Shown one piece after another: positions 43,661-53,766 of a DNA stretch of 64,000 nucleotides (position 1 is its first letter; every line of letters starts with the position of its first letter). The DNA lies in contig CM073887.1 in the NCBI GenBank assembly GCA_037176705.1, positions 84,702,348 through 84,766,347 of the forward strand. The letters are read 5' to 3'. This DNA comes from Molossus alvarezi (lineage: Eukaryota > Chordata > Mammalia > Chiroptera > Molossidae). The translations under genes were made by a program, and so were the position numbers. The notes beneath the pieces are model-generated. The model saw only the letters and a program-made list of their open reading frames with translations. It did no database searches and was not told the origin of the DNA.

Positions 43661-44369
43661 AGAATGTATAGTGGCAATCTGGATGATGAACCTGATCCTG
43701 AAACTGCTTAAAGAACACATAAATGTAAAATACATTTGCCTTATTAAATCCAATTTCATAAAGCAATCTTAATACAACTTTAATCTACTACTCACCTCTC
43801 TTACTGATATAGATGTCCAATGAAGACAAAAACAGAGGTTCACATGCACTTTACTTCAGAAATGCTACTACATATTCATGTTCTTCCAGTACCAGACTAA
43901 GTACACCATGACTCATAACTCACATCACATCATTACATTTAAACAACATGGGATAACCCTGAAGAGTTGTAGGAGGTAAAATGATCTGCCAAAGTTAAAC
44001 AAAACTCTGAAATTAGTGGTCTACCAGGAAATGGAAGCTGTTTATTCATTCTGATTCTAATTTGCTGTGTCATCAACTTCTCTACTCAAAACTCCAATCA
44101 AATGTCAACTAACTTCTATGATGGTCTTTTTCCATTTATATACACTTCCAAGCCACCGCTCAACATCTTAGTTGATGTATAATTAACATACAAAATCCTT
44201 TTAGTTTCAGGTGCCACTGCTCAATTTAAGAGGAAAAAACTCCAAAATTACAGTGAAATCTAATCAAAAAAATTACAGAAAAGCGAGAACTTGATAAAAT
44301 AAAAAAGACAAATCACAGCATTTGCGCTCCACTTTCAGTGTTACACAGGTTGTATAGCACACAAGTCAA
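43661..44369. other. Intron 1 sequence, nothing confident
   Basis: TTGATGTATAATTAACATAC near 44173 may be a relic of an old L1; otherwise nothing assigned. Confidence 0.45.
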
Positions 44370-44374
44370 GGTCT

Positions 44375-44600
44375 CAGGAAAGGTTCTGAAAAGATGGACT
44401 TGGCTTTAAATCTGACACCACCACTTACTAGCTGTGTAATCTAAGCACCTTACTTCTTAAACCTCGTATCTTTCATCTGTAAAACAGGGATTGTAACAAT
44501 ATGAATCTCATAGTGTTGCATTAAAAGTGATAATGTACACTAAGTGTTTAGCAAAGTACTTACAACATCATACTCAATAATAAATGGTATTCTAACTAAG
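44375..44600 (+). mobile_element. MIR SINE
   Basis: CACCACTTACTAGCTGTGTA, TCTAAGCACCTTACTTCTTA, ATCTGTAAAACAGGGATTG and TCATAGTGTTGCATTAAAAG. Confidence 0.82.
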
Positions 44601-44720
44601 AGTGCCTGAGTACTAAGGTTCTTGGTGAATAAATGTTGAAATTAACGAATACTTAGCACATTTTACATTAGGAAAAAGTGTATCATTAACTTTAATTCTC
44701 TCTTAAGTTAAGTAATAATT

Positions 44721-44968
44721 GCCCTGGCCAGTTTGGCTCAGCGGTTAGAGCGTCCACCTGCGGTCCGGAGAGACCCGGGTTCGGTTCCCGCTAAGGGCAT
44801 GTACCTCGGTTGCAGTTTGTCCCCGGCCCTGGTTGGTCATGCGGGTGGCAGCCACTCGATGTGTCCCTTTCACGTCGATGTTTCCCTCTCTCTCTCTTCC
44901 TCTCTCTCCCTCCCACTCTGTCTGTACAAAAAATGGAAAAATGTCCTCGAATGAGGATAAAAAAAAAA
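44721..44968 (+). mobile_element. VES SINE, A type, very young
   Basis: Near-consensus; 16-bp perfect TSD AAGTTAAGTAATAATT at 44705 and 44969. Shares diagnostic GCGTCCNCCTGCGG and CTGTCTGTACAAAA with the copy at 47694. Confidence 0.96.
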
Positions 44969-45039
44969 AAGTTAAGTAATAATTAAGCAGCAGCAATGAT
45001 ATTTGGGAGCATTTTATATTTTACAAAGCCCTTCAGACA

Positions 45040-45200
45040 TCCATAAACTCATTTGATCTCCACAATATCCTCAGGGAATACACATTTTTAAAATACATAT
45101 TGTATAAGTAAGGAAATTGGTATCCATCAGGGTAAAAAAGAGACAAGGTTACCCACCCTCGTGGACTCCTCCACCCAGATTCTCCGGCTCAGAGATAAGT
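45040..45200 (-). mobile_element. MIR SINE fragment
   Basis: Antisense MIR: TTTGATCTCCACAATATCCT, TATAAGTAAGGAAATTGG and GACAAGGTTACCCACCC. Confidence 0.55.
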
Positions 45201-45842
45201 GCTTATTGCTAAAGTTCTTAACCACACACCCACTTTAAAAGAAGTCAGATTCCTGCAAGTTACCACCCTCCTCAATCAAGCACGGTCAAGCACGTGACTC
45301 CACAAATAAGCCCAGGGTAATAAACCCGCCAAAAGCACTGATGACATTTATAATATTGCATTTGTTTCCTTACGTATTGTCCTCCCACACCTTTAGGGCG
45401 GGGGCCAGGCCTGCCCTTCCCCCACCAGAACGCCCAACACTAGCCCTGGCATCCAAGATGCCCTCAGTAAATGTTTATGGAAGTAGCAAGGGATGCTGGT
45501 AAGTTTTCCAAGGACCCGAAACGAGGCCGACTCCGCGATGGGGATTAAGCATCTCCGGTGGATCCAGAGTCGCTCAGCAGAGAGGGTCCGATCTGAGAAG
45601 GATGGCTGAAGACGGGCGCCCATAAAGGACATCAGAGAAGCTGACCCGCTGAGAGAAGAGGGGGAGACGGGTCTGGCAGCAGCCACCGCTGGAAGGCCGG
45701 GGCAGCAGGGCAGTTGGCGTCTGGGGGGAGGGGGCCGCCTGCTGGTCTAAGAACCTCAGACCCAATCTCAGGAGGGTTCTGGCTCCTTGAGAGGCCCACT
45801 CCCCAGCCCGCGGCACTTGCTGCACCGAGTGATCGCTGCTAC

Positions 45843-45905
45843 CTGAAACTGCAGCAGCTTCTCTGTCTGCTCCTGGGTTAGATCTTGTTCCTCAGGCGCC
45901 GCCAT
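45843..45905 (-). CDS. FAF2: FAF2 coding exon 1 (residues 1-21)
   Basis: The reverse strand reads ATG then 21 codons, beginning MAAPEEQDLTQEQTEKLLQF, followed by CAG|GTAGCAG, a good GT donor. Residues from about 9 onward are the first helix of the UBA ubiquitin-binding domain. The ATG sits in GGCAAAATGGCGGC, which gives a purine at -3 and a G at +4 (Kozak), and it is the only in-frame start that gives the known N-terminus. Residue 7 is Q; the human protein as I recall it has R there. The exon ends in phase 0 and continues in exon 2 about 31 kb away. Confidence 0.95.
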
Positions 45906-45914
45906 TTTGCCGCC
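45896..45914 (-). promoter_or_regulatory. YY1-like motif overlapping the FAF2 start codon
   Basis: The sequence GGCAAAATGGCGGC fits the YY1 core (AANATGGCGGC). In several housekeeping genes this motif lies just downstream of the start site and contains the initiator ATG. The function is inferred from the motif and its position only. Confidence 0.5.
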
Positions 45915-46450
45915 GCCTCTACGCTTCTGACCCGTCCGCCCCGTCACCCACCGGAACTGATCTCAGCAGCAACTACGTCCGGTCGGATGGTTCCTGACAC
46001 ACAACTGCGTCTGCGCGTGCTGGCCTAGCCGAGGGGAGTGTGGTGGTGATGGTGGTGATAGTTCGCGCCGCCAGAGGGCGCCACTCTCGAGCGGATCCCG
46101 CACAGTTCCCGAAATTGCCGAGGGTCTGTCGGTCCCAGTTGCCTTCAGGAACGGATCTGCTAGGAAGCTGAGACTACTGAAGGGAGCGCAAAGAGCCGAG
46201 AAGTTCCGGAAATTCCCGAAAAACACTCGTCTGTTTTCCGCTGTACTCTAACCGTATGCGGGTAATCTCCGATATTCCTGAATGTCTCTTAGGAAATTGT
46301 AGCCCTTCCGAAATATCGGTCGTTTGATTCCTGCTGTGATATTTCCAAAAGGTCTTGACCTACTCTCGGGAGTTCCTAAAGTCACTGCATACTGGTCAGG
46401 CATTTCCGACGCCGCTTTCCAGGTGGAAGCTGTGGAAGGCTGTGGCCGGG

Positions 46451-47678
46451 AAAATCGTAGCTTTGAAGTCTTTTGCTAAGATTGTTGGGACTTGGCTGCG
46501 TGGACTTTGATGTTTAATGACGCTACCAGCCTTGCAAAGCTTTCCGTCCACTTCTGTGCCACTCTGCTCCTGCTGTTCCTGCTGCCTCAGGCCTGGAGTT
46601 CAGGTGCTAGTGCCCACTCTGCAAAGTGCTGTACATCCTTGTGCAAATCGTCTTCTCTCTGGGCTCCGTTTTGCCATTGGTGGGATGAGGTTCCTTAATA
46701 GCCTCCAGCATGCCGCCCAGTGCATTCTCCTTGGACGCAGACCCCCATCACCCTTTACAAGGCCTTAACCACATCCCTCAATGTCTGCCTTCCTCTGCAC
46801 TGTCCTTGTTCCTTCCAACCTACCACCTCTCCTTAGACTTCCCTTTTGCATTTCCACTTCTTTTCTCCTGCCATCTGCCTCCTCTGACCACCGTCCAGAA
46901 GGCCTTGGGGAGGCAGAGAGGTTGGACGCACACTTTTCCACAGACTCCGTGTGACTCCTAGCAAGGCCCCAGCGTTCTCCCCTTCTGCAGAATCCTACCA
47001 CTGCCCATGTCACAGGTGAAAGCTGAAGTTCTGTGAAAAGCACATTAAGGGATGGAAGAACTTCCATTTGGACTAATTTTTCCGTTCAGGCCTGTATATC
47101 GGTCTTACCAGGTCTGCACACACTTCAAACTGCACAAACTTCACTGGATCCCGGAATTTTTCTTAAACCTCTAAGGTAAAATTGGAAGTAAATAACGGTA
47201 ACTTTAAAGAATTTATTACATCAAAGCTCAGGGAAAACATGGTACTGTTCAACATCTCCAATAATGCTGGATTCAGACAAACTAGGTGAGGAATTTCAAA
47301 GTCAGATGCCCTCTGGAGTCGTTATGGTAATTTTCAGATTTAAGATGTACAGACATGCATTGTTGTTATATTAAACACCATTGAATGGTTTTCACGTCCC
47401 CAAAGACACATACTTCTTCTTGGTCCATATTTCTGTTTTCTTCTTTGAGTAAATACATAGTTACAAGAAATATTTTACTTTGTTTTCACATCACCATAAG
47501 AATTTGCCTCACTGTGGGGCATACAAAATGGCAAACTGGAAAGTCCCTTCCCTGTTCTAAGGTGGTTTCTGTTTTTAGCTGCAGCTAATGGCTTCCATGT
47601 TAAGACCAGTATTGTCAAAATTCCTCATTTTTAGAGAGCACCTCAAATTTAGATCTGCATGTGAAATCTCCCCATTTT
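46451..47678. other. Unique sequence upstream of FAF2
   Basis: SINE-free, GC-balanced near the promoter, then AT-rich. No protein homology. A short open frame near 46510 has a hydrophobic start but opens at TTG and matches nothing I know. A divergent non-coding transcript could start here; there is no direct evidence. Confidence 0.5.
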
Positions 47679-47693
47679 AAAATGGTGATAACT

Positions 47694-47965
47694 GCCCTAG
47701 CCGGTTTGGCTCAGCGGTTAGAGCGTCCGCCTGCGGTCCGGAGAGACCCGGGTTCGGTTCCCGCTAAGGGCATGTACCTCGGTTGCAGTTTGTTCCCGGC
47801 CCTGGTTGGTCGTGTGGGTGGCAGCCACTCGATGTGTCCCTTTCACATCGATGTTTCCCTCTCTCTCTCTTCCTCTCTCTCCCTCCCACTCTGTCTGTAC
47901 AAAAAATGGAAAAATGTCCTCAGGTGAGGATAAAAAAAAAAATAAATAAAAAAAAAAAATAAAAT
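47694..47965 (+). mobile_element. VES SINE, A type, very young
   Basis: 15-bp perfect TSD AAAATGGTGATAACT at 47679 and 47966; nearly identical to the copy at 44721. Confidence 0.96.
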
Positions 47966-47981
47966 AAAATGGTGATAACTG

Positions 47982-48200
47982 GCCCTGGCCTGCAGCTCAC
48001 TCAGTTGGTTGGAGTATGTAGTACACCAAAAGGTTTCGGATTCAATTCCCGGTAAAGGCACATATCTAGGTTGCAGGTTTGATCCCTGATTGGGGTGTTT
48101 ATGGGAGACAACTGATCCATGTTTCTCTTTCACATCAGTGTTTTTTTCTCCCCCCCCCCTTTCCAAAAATGTCCTCAGGTGAGGAGTGAAAAAAAAAAAA
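47982..48200 (+). mobile_element. VES SINE, intermediate type
   Basis: ACTCAGTTGGTTGGAGTATG head, GTTGCAGGTTTGATCCC and GTCCTCAGGTGAGGAGTG tail; starts right after the TSD of the young copy. Confidence 0.88.
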
Positions 48201-48213
48201 AGAGAGAGAGAGA

Positions 48214-48386
48214 GGCTCTGACCAGGTAGCTCAGTTGGTTAGAGCATTGTCTGGACACACCAAGGTTTGGGGTTTGATCCCTGGTCAGGGCACATACAAG
48301 TGGCAATCAATGAATGCATAAATAAGTGGAACAACAAATTAATGTTTTGCTCTCCTTTCCTCTATCTATTTAAAATCAATAAATAA
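48214..48386 (+). mobile_element. MEG-like old SINE
   Basis: GACCAGGTAGCTCAGTTGG, AATGAATGCATAAATAAGTG and GGAACAACAAATTAATG, ending AAAATCAATAAATA. Confidence 0.87.
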
Positions 48387-48655
48387 GCCCTGGCCGATTT
48401 GCTCAGCGGTTAGAGCACCAGCCTTCGGACCAGAGAGTCCCAGGTTCGGTTCCCGCTAAGGGCATGTACCTCGGTTGCAGTTTGTCCCTGCCCAGGCTGG
48501 GGTCGTGTGGGCGGCAACCACTCGATGTGTCTCTCTCACATCAATGTTTCTCTCTCTCTTTCCCCCTCTCTCCCTCCCGCTCTATCTGAAGATAAATGCA
48601 AAAATGTCCTTGGGTGAGGATAAAAATAAAATTAAATAAATAAATAAACAAAATC
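48387..48655 (+). mobile_element. VES SINE, A-type variant
   Basis: Head CCCTGGCCGATTTGCTCAGC and a long AAAT/AAAC tail. Confidence 0.93.
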
Positions 48656-49013
48656 AACAAATAAAAATTTTGAAAATGAGAAAGTACATTAAAGCTGGGC
48701 CGGTGAAACAAGGACGGGCTTAAGATACAAGAGGCAACAATAGTGAGACTAGGTGGCACTGCTTCGGCTCTCTGGAAAGTCAGAGAAAAGGGGGCCTTGA
48801 AGACAGGTTTAGAGGGTTAGCCTGGGACAAGCTGCTCCTCATTACTGCCGTGGTTGCAAGTCTCATGTGAACCCTTGGAGTTTAGGAGATGCACACCTGT
48901 GCAGGAAGAACGGTTCAGGCATGCTGCTGGGAGGGAGAGCGCCTGGTTTGCCTCTTCTTTTTTCTTAACTACTTATGGCTGTGTGTTTCATACAGGGCTC
49001 TGTACAAAATATT
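48656..49013. other. Unique sequence, nothing recognised
   Basis: GC-balanced, no repeat family, no supported gene. Confidence 0.5.
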
Positions 49014-49029
49014 TGCACATATTCTTTTT

Positions 49030-49132
49030 TTTTTTTTTTTTTTTTTGTGGTACGTGCCCTCAGCGAGACCCGAACCCGGGACTCTCTGGTCCACAGGCCG
49101 ACACTCAACTGCTGAGCCAAACTGGGCAGGGC
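49030..49132 (-). mobile_element. Mini-VES SINE (first of a stack)
   Basis: Antisense head only, ending GAGGGCACGTACCACA plus about 20 A. 16-bp perfect TSD TGCACATATTCTTTTT at 49014 and 49133. Confidence 0.95.
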
Positions 49133-49164
49133 TGCACATATTCTTTTTCTTTCTTTTTTTTTCT

Positions 49165-49400
49165 TTTATTCCTCACCTGAGGATATTTTTCTACTTATTA
49201 TCAGATAGAGTGGAAGGGAGGGAGAGAGAAAGACAGAGAGAAACAGATGTGATAGAGCCACATCGACAGGTTGCCTCCCGCACGACCCAACCAGGGCCGG
49301 GGACCAAGGCAACTGAGGTACATGCCCTTGACTATAATCGAACCTGCGACTTGTTGGTCCGTAGGCCGACACTCTAACCACTGAGCCAAACCAGCCAGGG
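49165..49400 (-). mobile_element. VES SINE, A-type variant (second of a stack)
   Basis: Followed by TTACACATTTTG at 49402, a diverged third copy of the target. Confidence 0.93.
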
Positions 49401-49413
49401 CTTTACACATTTT

Positions 49414-49633
49414 GTTTTTAATCCTCACCCAAGGACATTTTTGCATTTATCTTCAGATAGAGCAGGAGGGAGAAAGAGAGAGAGCATCGATGTGAGAGAG
49501 ACACATCAAGTGGTTGCCACCCACACGACCCAACCAGGGCCTGGGACAAACTGCAACCGAGATACATGCCCTTAGCGGGAACCGAACCCAGGACTCTCCG
49601 GTTCACAGTCCGACGCTATAACCGACAAGGGCA
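49414..49633 (-). mobile_element. VES SINE, A-type variant (third of a stack)
   Basis: Head partly lost (CTATAACCGACAAGGGC). The fourth target copy TACACATTCTTTAT begins near 49636. Confidence 0.9.
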
Positions 49634-49649
49634 CTCTACACATTCTTTA

Positions 49650-50447
49650 TAGAATAGTAAACCATCTGAAGGTAAAAAGATAACGGCTTCTCATTGACAA
49701 GGCAAATCGTGATGTCAGCAAAGCTATCAAACCAGTGAATTTGCTCCTTCTTAGGCCACAACAGAAGCAAATGCCACTTGCTTCCTGGGTTCCAAAAGTT
49801 GTGGTCTTGGAACCCTGGTCATGTGCACCTCCTTTCCTCTCCCCATCAATTCCTTCAGTATTTACAGACAGGCTCAAGATGCCGATGCTGCTATCCATCT
49901 GTAACAACAAGAGGACAAACTTGCTGAGGGAGAAGACTGGGAATATCTGTTAGGTCATCACCTCTGGATCCTGAAAGAATTTCCTTTGTCTTGATGTATT
50001 TTCCACTTTCTGGATTAATCTATCCACATCACACTCACCCCAGGTGGGACTCCTGCTATAGAAAATGACCCATCACTGAGCTTTTTTTTGGTAAGTGCTG
50101 AGTGTAATTTAATGTAGATGCCTCTCTTAAACTCTCTGGGCTTACCAGCTGCCTGGCATGCTACATGCCCTCCACTCTGCACACAGTGGACATACGGGAA
50201 GGATGTGGAGGTCTGGGTATACGAGGTAGAGTGCTTCTGGCATGTTCACATTAAAACACTTGTCAAGATAGAAGGAAGCTGCAGAAAAGCCAGGAAAATA
50301 AAAGTAAATGGCTGCTACATACTATACACCCCAATTCTTTAAAGAAGCAAAAGACTTTTTTGAAAGCCAGAGTTCATCTAAAACAAACCTGGCTTTGCCT
50401 ACAGGAAAAGCTGTCTCGGACTGAATATTCCATCTTGTTCCCTGAGG
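49650..50447. other. Unique sequence, nothing recognised
   Basis: No gene or repeat family assigned. Several short open frames on both strands lack support. Confidence 0.45.
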
Positions 50448-50554
50448 CCTAGAGAGTCTGCAGGCAGCTGTGGATAGGAGCTGCCTGTTCTAGGCTCCTA
50501 CCACTCTTCAGGCTGAAATTTGTCCCTTTCTGGGTGCTGAATGTTTCATCTTCA
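50448..50554 (+). repeat. Dispersed direct repeat, copy 1
   Basis: CCTAGAGAGTCTGCAGGCAG through CTGAAATTTGTCCCTTTCTG; over 90% identical to the copy at 51326. Confidence 0.88.
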
Positions 50555-51325
50555 ATTAATCTTTTGAATTAAATATATAAGATTTAATACCTATATGATA
50601 AAGGTCATACGTAGATTTTTGCAAAAAAAGCATGAAGTTGATGTACAAATGAGTGAATTTAGATCAGATGATTCGCAGCCTGTTTCTGGGCCTACCTTGA
50701 GGGTCCACATTTTTAGAAAATATTCATATAAATTTTTAGTAAATTAAAGTTAATTTATTATACATATTAATTAAATGAATATGTTATGTCCAGTTATTTA
50801 TTTACTTTTATAATCTTTTGTCATTATAATGATTATACATGCTCATTATTGTTGGAATGTGGTCCTGAAAAAATACATAACAGCACAGAGATATTTGAAA
50901 AGTAAAAAACATACAGTAACACCATTATGGGCAGAACACATGTAAAACGTGAGTATTTTATTGTTTTTATAGACTTTACCAAACTTTCCCTTTTGTACCT
51001 AACATTTTAATTTAATCAGAATTTGTGTACATATAATATTTAGCCCCATACTGTTCCTGTATTTTAAGACACGCCTTTACTAAATAAAATTCATACAATT
51101 TCAATCAGTTATAATGAGATAAGGGATGCTTCTTTTCAGAATTTGTGCATTCAATGTCTGCTTTTCTTAGTTGCCAGAGACAACTGGTGAGAATTTTTTT
51201 TTAAAGGTACAGGTGTTGAAAATATGTACATTTTTTCCTAAGTAGAACATCAGCATAGTGTAACACTGTCTCCTTGAACACAAACAGGCAAGATGGTCAG
51301 AACAACAGCAACAATGACAACCACT
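50555..51325. other. AT-rich sequence between two direct repeats
   Basis: No recognised feature. Confidence 0.5.
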
Positions 51326-51430
51326 CCTAGAGAGTCTGCAGGCAACTGTGGGTAGGAGCTGCCTGTTCTACGCTCCTACCACTCTTCAGACTGAAATTTG
51401 TCCCTTTCTGGGTGCTAAACGTTTCTTCAT
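51326..51430 (+). repeat. Dispersed direct repeat, copy 2
   Basis: Same orientation as copy 1, offset 878 bp; flanks on either side differ. Confidence 0.88.
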
Positions 51431-52033
51431 GGGGAAAAAATAGTTCTCATCAGAAGGATGAGCTTCAAAAACCCTAAAGTTTCCTTTTTACTCAATTGTT
51501 TAACATTTTACATTAACCAGAGTTGTCTGTAAACAGCCCCACACTTCCAAAGTGCCCTCTTTGTGTCTACCATTCCTGTTTTCCTTAGATCACTTGTCTA
51601 TTCCCAAATAAGTATCCACTCACTACCTTGGCTTTGTTTTTTTGGGTTTGACTTATCTCCTTAACTGCTGGTCTCTCCTTGGTTGGAAATGGACTAATCA
51701 AAGACTGAAATTGGGCACTTTTCTAGATATAAGTCACTTCACTTTTGCCTCAACTCAACCTACTTTTAGCTTCCATTCACTACTACATTTCCCTGGCCAG
51801 AGCTGTAACACTTGGAACTGTAACACTGGAGGGAGCAGAGCTATCTTCACTGAATACAGTTTCTCCCCTCACTGTGCCCCAAGTTAGAAGCTCACATTAG
51901 TGTTGCCTTGGTGGTGAGGATGACCTTCAATTGATGGTTCTAAGTATTCAAAATCTGATGTGTTTTTATACTTACCCCACATCTCTATTTGGAATACCCA
52001 TACTCAATTACCATATAGTGATAGTGGATATTG
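51431..52033. other. Unique sequence, nothing recognised
   Basis: No gene or repeat family assigned. Confidence 0.5.
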
Positions 52034-52035
52034 TA

Positions 52036-52339
52036 CAGGGTGGGCCAAAAGTAGGTGTAGAGTTCCTATGGAAAATCATACAGTAATTCATAAAAAATAA
52101 TACAAGAGATAGTTTCTAGTCTCTCTCTTTGGAGCACAGGTGCCTTTCCTTACCCACTTCTTTCCCCAGGGTGCTCCCTCTCCCACCCCTCCCATGCTTG
52201 AATCTTTCCTGCTCTTCTTTCTTTAAAGCAGATATTTCTCTCTCTCTCTCCCCTAAATTCCAAAAGAAAAATAAATAAATAATACAAGAATAAACTGTTT
52301 TGCATACTCACAACTCTAAACCTATTTTGCTCCACCCTG
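52036..52339. mobile_element. Mariner MITE with a retroposed insert
   Basis: Terminal inverted repeats CAGGGTGGGCCAAAAGTAGG and the inverse of CCTATTTTGCTCCACCCTG, with TA on both sides. Without the insert it is about 122 bp, with CTATGGAAAATCATACAG and ATACAAGAATAAACTG inside. No transposase. Confidence 0.88.
52108..52277 (+). mobile_element. Unidentified retroposed fragment in the mariner MITE
   Basis: 170 bp of pyrimidine-rich sequence (GGAGCACAGGTGCCTTTCC, CCCAGGGTGCTCCCTCTCCC) ending in an AAAT tail. Perfect 12-bp TSD AATAATACAAGA at 52096 and 52278. Source unknown. Confidence 0.8.
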
Positions 52340-52378
52340 TATTGAACATGCAGGCCTAGGACATTCTGAAGATTTTTT

Positions 52379-52621
52379 TTTAATCCTCACCCGAGGACAT
52401 TTTTTGCATTTATCTTCAGATAGAGCAGGAGGGAGAGAGGGGGGAAGAGAGAGAGAGAAACATCGATGTGAGAGAGACACATCGAGTGGTTGCCACCCAC
52501 ACGACCCCAACCAGGGCCAGGGACAAACTGCAACCAAGGTATGTGCCCTTAGTGGGAACCAACTCAGGACTCTCTGGTCTGCAGGCCAACACTCTAACTG
52601 CTAAGCCAAATTGGCCAGGGC
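52379..52621 (-). mobile_element. VES SINE, A-type variant
   Basis: TSD CTGAAGATTTTTT at 52366 and 52622. Confidence 0.94.
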
Positions 52622-52674
52622 CTGAAGATTTTTTAATAAGTGTGTTAATTATATTCACCTACAGATTTTAAGAA

Positions 52675-52775
52675 TCCATTCAACCAGTATTTATTGAGTG
52701 GCTCTGGACCAAATGCTACAAAGATAAACAGGACACAGCCACTGCCCTCTGAGAACACATAGTTTAATAGGAAAT
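52675..52775 (+). mobile_element. L2 LINE fragment
   Basis: CAACCAGTATTTATTGAGTG, AAACAGGACACAGCCACTGC and CCTCTGAGAACACATAG in L2 3' order. Confidence 0.7.
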
Positions 52776-53254
52776 TAAATGAATTTCATAACTCTGGAAG
52801 AATGTGTATGTATGGAGGTTTTTGAGACCCAGTTTTATGGCTATAGCACACTGGGATTTGTGACTGGGAGATATCTCAGAGAACCTTATGAATATTTGTT
52901 TCTTTCATCCTAGTAATAAGGCTTTGCTGATACCATTTTATTCCTCATAAAGGACAAATTTTGTCCTGCTGAGTCCTAAAATCCTAGAACAAGCCCTTGA
53001 CTTCTGAGTAGCTAGAATATAAACTATTTCCTATCAGTTGGGGACACATCTTGATTGCTGAATAGGGCAGACCACTGAAATGTCAGCAGCAGTTTTTGTT
53101 TGTTTGGCCTCCTGCCCTATCAATGTGTTCATTATAGATTCAGTAAGAGAAGGAGTGAGAAAGATAACACTTGCACCCAATAGTATATCATAGATCCTCA
53201 GCTTGGAGGCAACGTTTTGCCTTACCTATGTCACAAAGTACATCTCATTCTCTT
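52776..53254. other. Unique sequence, nothing recognised
   Basis: No gene or repeat family assigned. Confidence 0.5.
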
Positions 53255-53662
53255 CAGGAAGACCTGAGTACAAACTCTGATGCCACCATTAATTGACTGT
53301 GTACTTTGGCAAGGTAACCTTTCTAAGCCTGAGTTTGCTTAGCTATCAGTTAAAAACAGACTAATGGCTCTGGCCAGTTTGGCTCAGTGGTTAGAGCATC
53401 AGCCCATGGACCAATGAATCATGGGTTCAGTTTCGGTCAAGGGCACGTACCTCGGTTGTTGTTCAACCCCGGCCCCAGTCGGGTCGTGCAGGAGGCAACC
53501 AGTTGGTGTGGCTTTATCACATTTATGTTTCTCTCTGTTTCTCTGTCTCTCTCCCTACCTCCCACTCTACCTAATGATAAATAGAAAAATCTCCTCAGGT
53601 GAGGAATACAAATAAATAAATAAAAACAGACTAATGATTTCTACCTCATAGGTGTTGATGTA
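53255..53662 (+). mobile_element. MIR SINE split by a VES SINE
   Basis: GAAGACCTGAGTACAAACTC, GGCAAGGTAACCTTTCTAAG and CTGAGTTTGCTTAGCTATCA, resuming with TACCTCATAGGTGTTGATG after the insertion. Confidence 0.72.
53367..53620 (+). mobile_element. VES SINE, A-type variant, inside MIR
   Basis: Perfect 16-bp TSD TAAAAACAGACTAATG at 53351 and 53621. Confidence 0.95.
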
Positions 53663-53675
53663 AAAAACGTCCAAA

Positions 53676-53766
53676 GCCAGTGCTCTCCCTTCCAGGAGAC
53701 ACCTGTGCCTTTTCCTTTCCCTTCTCCTTCTCCTTCTTCCTCTCCCTTCCCCAATAAAAAATTTTT
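53676..53766 (+). mobile_element. Unidentified short retroposed fragment
   Basis: CCAGTGCTCTCCCTTCCAGG, a CCTTCT-rich tract, CCCCAATAAAAAAT and an A-rich end. The near-TSD AAAAACGTCCAAA / AAAAAGTCCAAA flanks it. It contains a polyadenylation signal. Confidence 0.62.

Larger units (their letters stand above)
1527..45990 (-). other. FAF2: FAF2 gene, 5' part (exons 1-3 and introns 1-2)
   Basis: Three coding exons in phase 0 reproduce the first 89 residues of FAF2 (UBXD8), an ER and lipid-droplet membrane protein. It recruits the p97/VCP segregase to ubiquitinated clients in ER-associated degradation and lipid-droplet turnover. Only the N-terminal UBA part is here; the membrane hairpin, UAS, coiled-coil and UBX regions must lie beyond position 1. 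Intron 1 is about 31 kb and intron 2 about 13 kb, both packed with SINEs on either strand. The 5' UTR end is a guess: no start site is visible, only the CpG-rich promoter. Identity rests on the protein match as recalled for mammals. Confidence 0.93.
45380..46450. promoter_or_regulatory. FAF2: CpG-rich promoter region of FAF2
   Basis: CpG is frequent here and rare almost everywhere else in the window. There is a GC box (GGGCGGGGG) near 45397, ETS-like CCGGAA motifs near 45951 and 46205, an NRF1-like TGCGTCTGCGCGTGC near 46006, and no TATA box next to the first exon. SINEs are absent from 44969 to 47693, as expected for a protected promoter. The span covers exon 1, its 5' UTR and about 500 bp upstream. 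The exact start site is not visible. Confidence 0.8.

Noticed and set aside
46190..46240. TTCCGGAAATTCCCGAAAA as a STAT/ETS control element
   Set aside because: Only motif-level similarity in a CpG-rich region where such matches are common. Mentioned within the promoter, not as its own site.
46492..46698. Short open frame with a signal-peptide-like start upstream of FAF2
   Set aside because: The frame opens at TTG; the first ATG is at 46510, no splice or Kozak support, no recognised homolog. Kept only as a note in the upstream sequence.
48889..49377. 162-codon open frame on the plus strand
   Set aside because: Poly-F stretches are SINE poly-T tails read as codons.
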